DNA of 18,268 nucleotides from Lachnospiraceae bacterium UBA3802 (lineage in GTDB: Bacteria > Bacillota > Clostridia > Lachnospirales > Lachnospiraceae). The notes under the pieces were generated by a model, which searched no databases, was not told where the DNA came from, and saw nothing but the letters and a program-made list of their open reading frames with translations. This document shows positions 15,502 through 18,268 of the stretch, one piece after another. The position numbers were made by a program, and so were the translations under genes. The stretch covers positions 1 to 18,268 of the forward strand of contig DFEM01000139.1 of assembly GCA_002369155.1 (NCBI GenBank), given 5' to 3'. Position 1 is the first letter of the stretch. Each line of letters opens with the position of its first letter.

Positions 15502-16539
15502 TTACTCCTTAAATACATGGAATTCGGGAAAATCATATTTATATTCGAGCATATGTTTTCCGACCATGGCAAAAAGATTTAAAAAAGGATCGGAATGGTG
15601 CGCATAAAAATATTTCTTCTTTAGGATTGCTCCGAATTTAAGTTTTGTCTTTTCGGAAGTCTGTCCGAAATCAATGACTCTTAAATTCTTTTCAAGCGCA
15701 TATTCCACTATCTTTAACAACATGTAAAAATATAAATCGGCATTGTCTTTATCGGGAGTATAGTCCATACCGCAAAGCATAAAGACAAGTTCACTGCCGT
15801 TTTCTTTTAAAAGCACAAATCCGACGGGTTTTTTATCTCTTAAAAAAATAATTTTCTCTCCGTCGGTCTTATCAAAAAACTCTTTGTTCAAGCATTCAAG
15901 TTTATATTCTGATTTATCGTAAGTCTGAAGATACAAAGGATGTATATCCACCGAATCATCGCTTATTCGTAATATTTCAATATCGCTGCAATTCTTTACT
16001 GCGATATTGATTCTTCTTCTGTACGGACTCCTTAAAGCATCCATATATGTCTTTATGTCATTAATACCTTCAGGAATTTTAAGTTCGCAACTTGGAAGCG
16101 TTTCACCGAAACTCATTCCTTTTATGTCCGTTTTTTCGTCAAGGTTAAGTACAAGCTTGCAGCCTTTAATGGTCTTTATGTATGTAAGCATCCATTTTAC
16201 ATTGTTCGTAATAAAGCCGCTGTTACTTAAAGAACATGGAAAAGCAACAGTCTGAATATTCATAAACCACTCGGCTTTCCCGTATGTAAAAAGATTCATT
16301 CTGTTTTCATAGACCGTAAAAAAAGCGTAATTAGAATCATCCTCTATGTAGTAGAACTTTTGCTTCAAAGGATTGGCGGTCTTTAAAAGAGTAAGCATTG
16401 AAAGAGTAAAAGGAAACGGCAAATCATTGTCCTTGTCAAACAAAGCCCCGGCAAATCTTGCGTTTTTCATTTGTTCAAAAATCTCAGCCGGATTTTCGTT
16501 TATATATTCTTTGAATGATTCATCAAATCTCTTTTTCAT
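15502..16539 (-). CDS. FemAB/BioF2-like GNAT-fold acyltransferase
   Basis: A 345-residue cytoplasmic protein with no signal or membrane segment. The C-terminal half looks like the GNAT-fold Acetyltransf_6 (BioF2/FemAB-like) group: SPYRRRINIAVKN (171-183) has the basic helix seen before the domain, DKKPVGFVLL (235-244) the acceptor-side strand pair, and VIDFGQTSEKTKLKFGA (288-304) matches the (D)FGRTS...G...FK signature of that group. The N-terminal 150 residues probably form the first half of the double GNAT fold. Relatives transfer amino acids or acyl groups, often from tRNA or carrier thioesters, to amines. The gene overlaps the preceding GNAT gene by 17 bases and is followed after 2 bases by a radical SAM gene, so it is co-translated. 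With a ligase and an ACP just upstream, an acyl-ACP donor is a reasonable inference; the acceptor is unknown. Confidence 0.75.
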   Translation of the reverse strand: MKKRFDESFKEYINENPAEIFEQMKNARFAGALFDKDNDLPFPFTLSMLTLLKTANPLKQKFYYIEDDSNYAFFTVYENRMNLFTYGKAEWFMNIQTVAFPCSLSNSGFITNNVKWMLTYIKTIKGCKLVLNLDEKTDIKGMSFGETLPSCELKIPEGINDIKTYMDALRSPYRRRINIAVKNCSDIEILRISDDSVDIHPLYLQTYDKSEYKLECLNKEFFDKTDGEKIIFLRDKKPVGFVLLKENGSELVFMLCGMDYTPDKDNADLYFYMLLKIVEYALEKNLRVIDFGQTSEKTKLKFGAILKKKYFYAHHSDPFLNLFAMVGKHMLEYKYDFPEFHVFKE

Positions 16540-17608
16540 AAACTACATATTCTTTGTAAAGTTCATCGCAAAACGCTCTGCAAAAACTGTTTGAGTCCTC
16601 ATTGTCGGCAAGTATCCATGATGATTCAACCTGACTTACTCCATAATTCGAAAGAATCGAATAAACATGCGCAATCAGAGCAAAAGGAAGCCCCACTCCC
16701 CTGAACTCATCGAGTACTCCGTATTCCATAACCTTGGCGGTTTTAATCTTTTTATTCTCGAAAATATTTTTGAAGTAATGCTTTGCGCCGAAAGCTTCTC
16801 CGGGTTTTGCAAGCTCATTGTAATCGGGATACCAAAGAATAAACCCTGCAGGCTTGCCGTCCTTAAAAGCAAAAATCAAAGAATCCTCTTTCATGAAAAG
16901 AAAGAGTTCTTTAAGCATTTCCTCATCATCTTTGTAATCTCTGACATAATAATATTTGTGATCCGTAAAACACTGATTGTTTAAATCCGTATACATCTTC
17001 GAATATTCTTCGAAATGCTTTTTGTCGAATTTCTTAAATTCATATTCACGGTTAAGTTTTTCGAGTATCTTTTCGTAACGCATAAGTCTTCCGTCCAGAG
17101 AATGCGTGAAATATGAATTAAGCTTTATTTCTTCACAATCCAGGGCGCGGAAATAATCGTTGTAAAAAGAAGGATTGCCCGGCGATGAAAAAGAATTGGC
17201 TTTGTCAAAATGCGAATCAAGCAAACCCAGGCCGTAATTAACATGTCCGTAAAGACCTATAACCATTCTTTTGCATCCCTTGTTTCTGCCGATTTTTACG
17301 GCTTCCTCAACAAGAAGATTAACGGCTTCTTTAACACCCTCAAGTGCTTCAAAAAAGCAAAGCTGAACGTATTCGGGAAGATTGTCTGCAACAGCAACTA
17401 TCCCCTCGCAAAGAATCGATTCATTGTCATCGACAACAATTACCGGAACAATAAATACACTTTTCGTGAAATGAAGTTTCTCCGAAAAGATTTCCTTAAG
17501 CATAAAATAGTTATTGTCTATATAGAGGTTTTTTTCACGGTATATTTTTGTTCTGAACGCCAGAAACTTCTTCTTGTCGTTTCCGTTATCGCAAATGTGG
17601 ATTTTCAT
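16523..17608 (-). CDS. Two-part GNAT-like N-acyltransferase
   Basis: A 361-residue protein with a GNAT domain in the C-terminal half: IFAFKDGKPAGFILWYPD (245-262) is the central beta pair, and YGVLDEFRGVGLPFALIAHVY (296-316) carries the (Q/R)xxGxG-type acyl-CoA/pantetheine loop as FRGVGL, followed by ESSWILADNEDSNSFC (328-343). The N-terminal half has elements found in a widespread group of uncharacterised GNAT proteins: GLYGHVNYGLGLL, then PGNPSFYNDYFRALDCEEIKLNSYF (143-167, the yN-xYY...Gf-k-D-xY pattern). It therefore looks like a degenerate GNAT half fused to an active one. The start shares ATGA with the carrier protein stop (4-base overlap), an arrangement that often goes with functional partnership. 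The likely role is transfer of an acyl group from the adjacent ACP to an amine; this is inference. Confidence 0.75.
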   Translation of the reverse strand: MKIHICDNGNDKKKFLAFRTKIYREKNLYIDNNYFMLKEIFSEKLHFTKSVFIVPVIVVDDNESILCEGIVAVADNLPEYVQLCFFEALEGVKEAVNLLVEEAVKIGRNKGCKRMVIGLYGHVNYGLGLLDSHFDKANSFSSPGNPSFYNDYFRALDCEEIKLNSYFTHSLDGRLMRYEKILEKLNREYEFKKFDKKHFEEYSKMYTDLNNQCFTDHKYYYVRDYKDDEEMLKELFLFMKEDSLIFAFKDGKPAGFILWYPDYNELAKPGEAFGAKHYFKNIFENKKIKTAKVMEYGVLDEFRGVGLPFALIAHVYSILSNYGVSQVESSWILADNEDSNSFCRAFCDELYKEYVVYEKEI

Positions 17609-17838
17609 GCTTTTACTTTAAGCGATTCAAGATAATCGCTTATATCCTTTACCGTCTCAGTGCCTCTGTAAGCACTTTCATCTATTTCAAGACCGAATCT
17701 TTCTTCTGCAATAAAAGCCAGCTCCATCAGGTCAAATGAATTAAGCCCCAGATCTTTTTTGAAATTCGATTCGGGTTTCACATCTTCAATTCCGTAATTT
17801 TCTTTTAAAATCTTAACAATCTCTTCGAACATATACAT
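17605..17838 (-). CDS. Acyl carrier protein
   Basis: A carrier protein of 77 residues from the chosen ATG at 17838 (MYMFEEIVKILKENYG). The frame is open to an ATG at 17868, which would add 10 residues and overlap the ligase gene by 11 bases; 17838 fits the usual ACP start at helix 1 and has GTGAGAAAAG just before it. Ser34 in LGLNSFDLMEL is the 4'-phosphopantetheine site (canonical DSxD/E, here NSFD), and the acidic helix that follows (AFIAEERFGLEIDE) is the normal docking surface for partner enzymes. It is distinct from a fatty-acid-synthesis AcpP by context: it lies between an AMP-forming ligase and two acyltransferases, so it is a specialised carrier. The ligase would load it directly or through CoA, and the downstream enzymes would use the thioester as a substrate or handle. 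Confidence 0.93.
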   Translation of the reverse strand: MYMFEEIVKILKENYGIEDVKPESNFKKDLGLNSFDLMELAFIAEERFGLEIDESAYRGTETVKDISDYLESLKVKA

Positions 17839-17857
17839 TCTTTTCTCACTTATATTT

Positions 17858-18268
17858 TTAACCGGCATACTCGCTTCTTATAATCTTCTTTGAACTGTTC
17901 TTCTTAAGTTCTTCGCTGCTTACTTCAAAATCGGTTATCTGCATGTATGACGGCAAATCTTTATTGATGAGTGCAATATCGTCTTTCAGGAATTCCTCTT
18001 TTTCAGGCTCATGAAGGACTATTATTGCATAAAGGACATTGCTTCTTTCATTAACTTTCCTTGAAACAACAATGCTTTCTTTTACGTACGGAATTGAATT
18101 GATTTTACTCTCCAAAAGTTCAGGCGGAACATTTTTTCCGTTTTCGAGAATAATCAGGTTTTTCTTTCTTCCTGTGACAAAGATTACCTTTCCGTCCGTA
18201 CGGCCGATGTCTCCTGTAGCAAGATATCCGTCCCTCATTACGGCTTTGGTCGCTTCTTCATTATTGTA
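17858..18268 (-). CDS. AMP-forming acyl/aryl ligase, C-terminal part (N-terminus off window)
   Basis: The frame runs from the right edge without a start of its own: the visible protein begins YNNEEATKAVMRDGYLATGDIG, the conserved core of adenylate-forming enzymes, so an ATG inside it at 18238 is internal. Only the last 136 residues are seen. They hold the A7 motif (YLATGDIG), A8 hinge (VTGRKKNLIILENGKNVPPE) and the small C-terminal domain ending in NSSKKIIRSEYAG, where one of the two Lys (the A10 lysine) is catalytic for adenylation. The wording 'GRKKNLIILENGKNVPPE' is closest to long-chain acyl-CoA synthetase/acyl-ACP ligase types. It would activate a carboxylic acid with ATP and load it on CoA or on the ACP encoded immediately downstream. 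The stop at 17858 lies within the extended N-terminus of the ACP frame. Missing binding-pocket residues prevent any substrate call. Confidence 0.93.
   Translation of the reverse strand, partial: YNNEEATKAVMRDGYLATGDIGRTDGKVIFVTGRKKNLIILENGKNVPPELLESKINSIPYVKESIVVSRKVNERSNVLYAIIVLHEPEKEEFLKDDIALINKDLPSYMQITDFEVSSEELKKNSSKKIIRSEYAG

Noticed and set aside
14690..15607. Two plus-strand open frames of about 140 codons each
   Set aside because: Both antisense to radical SAM or acyltransferase coding sequence, Phe/Ile/Tyr-rich and without domain signals.
17210..17635. Plus-strand open frame of 141 codons
   Set aside because: Antisense to the GNAT-like gene and crosses into the ACP gene; composition is that of an antisense shadow.

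Overview
The window is an AT-rich bacterial segment in which every gene I accept lies on the minus strand, so genes are read from high to low coordinates. Gene style (tight overlaps, GGAGG-type ribosome binding sites, FtsX-type ABC transporter next to an OmpR-type two-component system, lipoprotein signal with an IVGC lipobox) fits an anaerobic low-GC Firmicute, probably Clostridia/Lachnospiraceae. That placement is inference; there is no rRNA or tRNA here to test it.

Region 1 (18268 down to 8368) is one long, tightly packed operon that begins beyond the right edge. In transcription order: the C-terminal end of an AMP-forming acyl/aryl ligase, an acyl carrier protein with NSFD-type phosphopantetheine serine, a two-part GNAT-like acyltransferase, a FemAB/BioF2-like acyltransferase, four related radical SAM proteins with N-terminal cobalamin-binding-like domains, a fifth, more distant radical SAM protein, and a small basic protein of unknown function. 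Neighbours overlap or are separated by a few bases up to the fifth radical SAM gene. A strong hairpin plus T-tract (8350-8378) closes the operon. Together these look like an undescribed biosynthetic cluster: a carboxylic acid is activated and loaded on a carrier protein, transferred by one or both acyltransferases, and rearranged, methylated or coupled by several radical SAM enzymes.

Region 2 (8350 down to the left edge) is a second operon with its own candidate promoter and a perfect 8-bp inverted repeat upstream. It encodes an 807-residue FtsX-like ABC permease, its MacB/LolD-type ATPase, a lipoprotein of the C45 (acyl-CoA:6-APA acyltransferase-like) N-terminal-nucleophile hydrolase family, an OmpR-type response regulator, a membrane histidine kinase with an extracytoplasmic sensor domain, and a large membrane-anchored protein that runs off the left edge. 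It resembles a peptide-sensing/export or resistance module, with an unusual surface amide hydrolase inserted between transporter and regulators. The kinase has Gly instead of the usual acidic residue directly after the phospho-accepting His.

The two operons are adjacent and co-directional. An attractive but unproven reading is that region 1 makes an acylated small molecule or lipid and region 2 senses, exports or processes it. There is no stretch over 300 bases without a gene, and I found no RNA genes, CRISPR arrays, insertion sequences or attachment sites.
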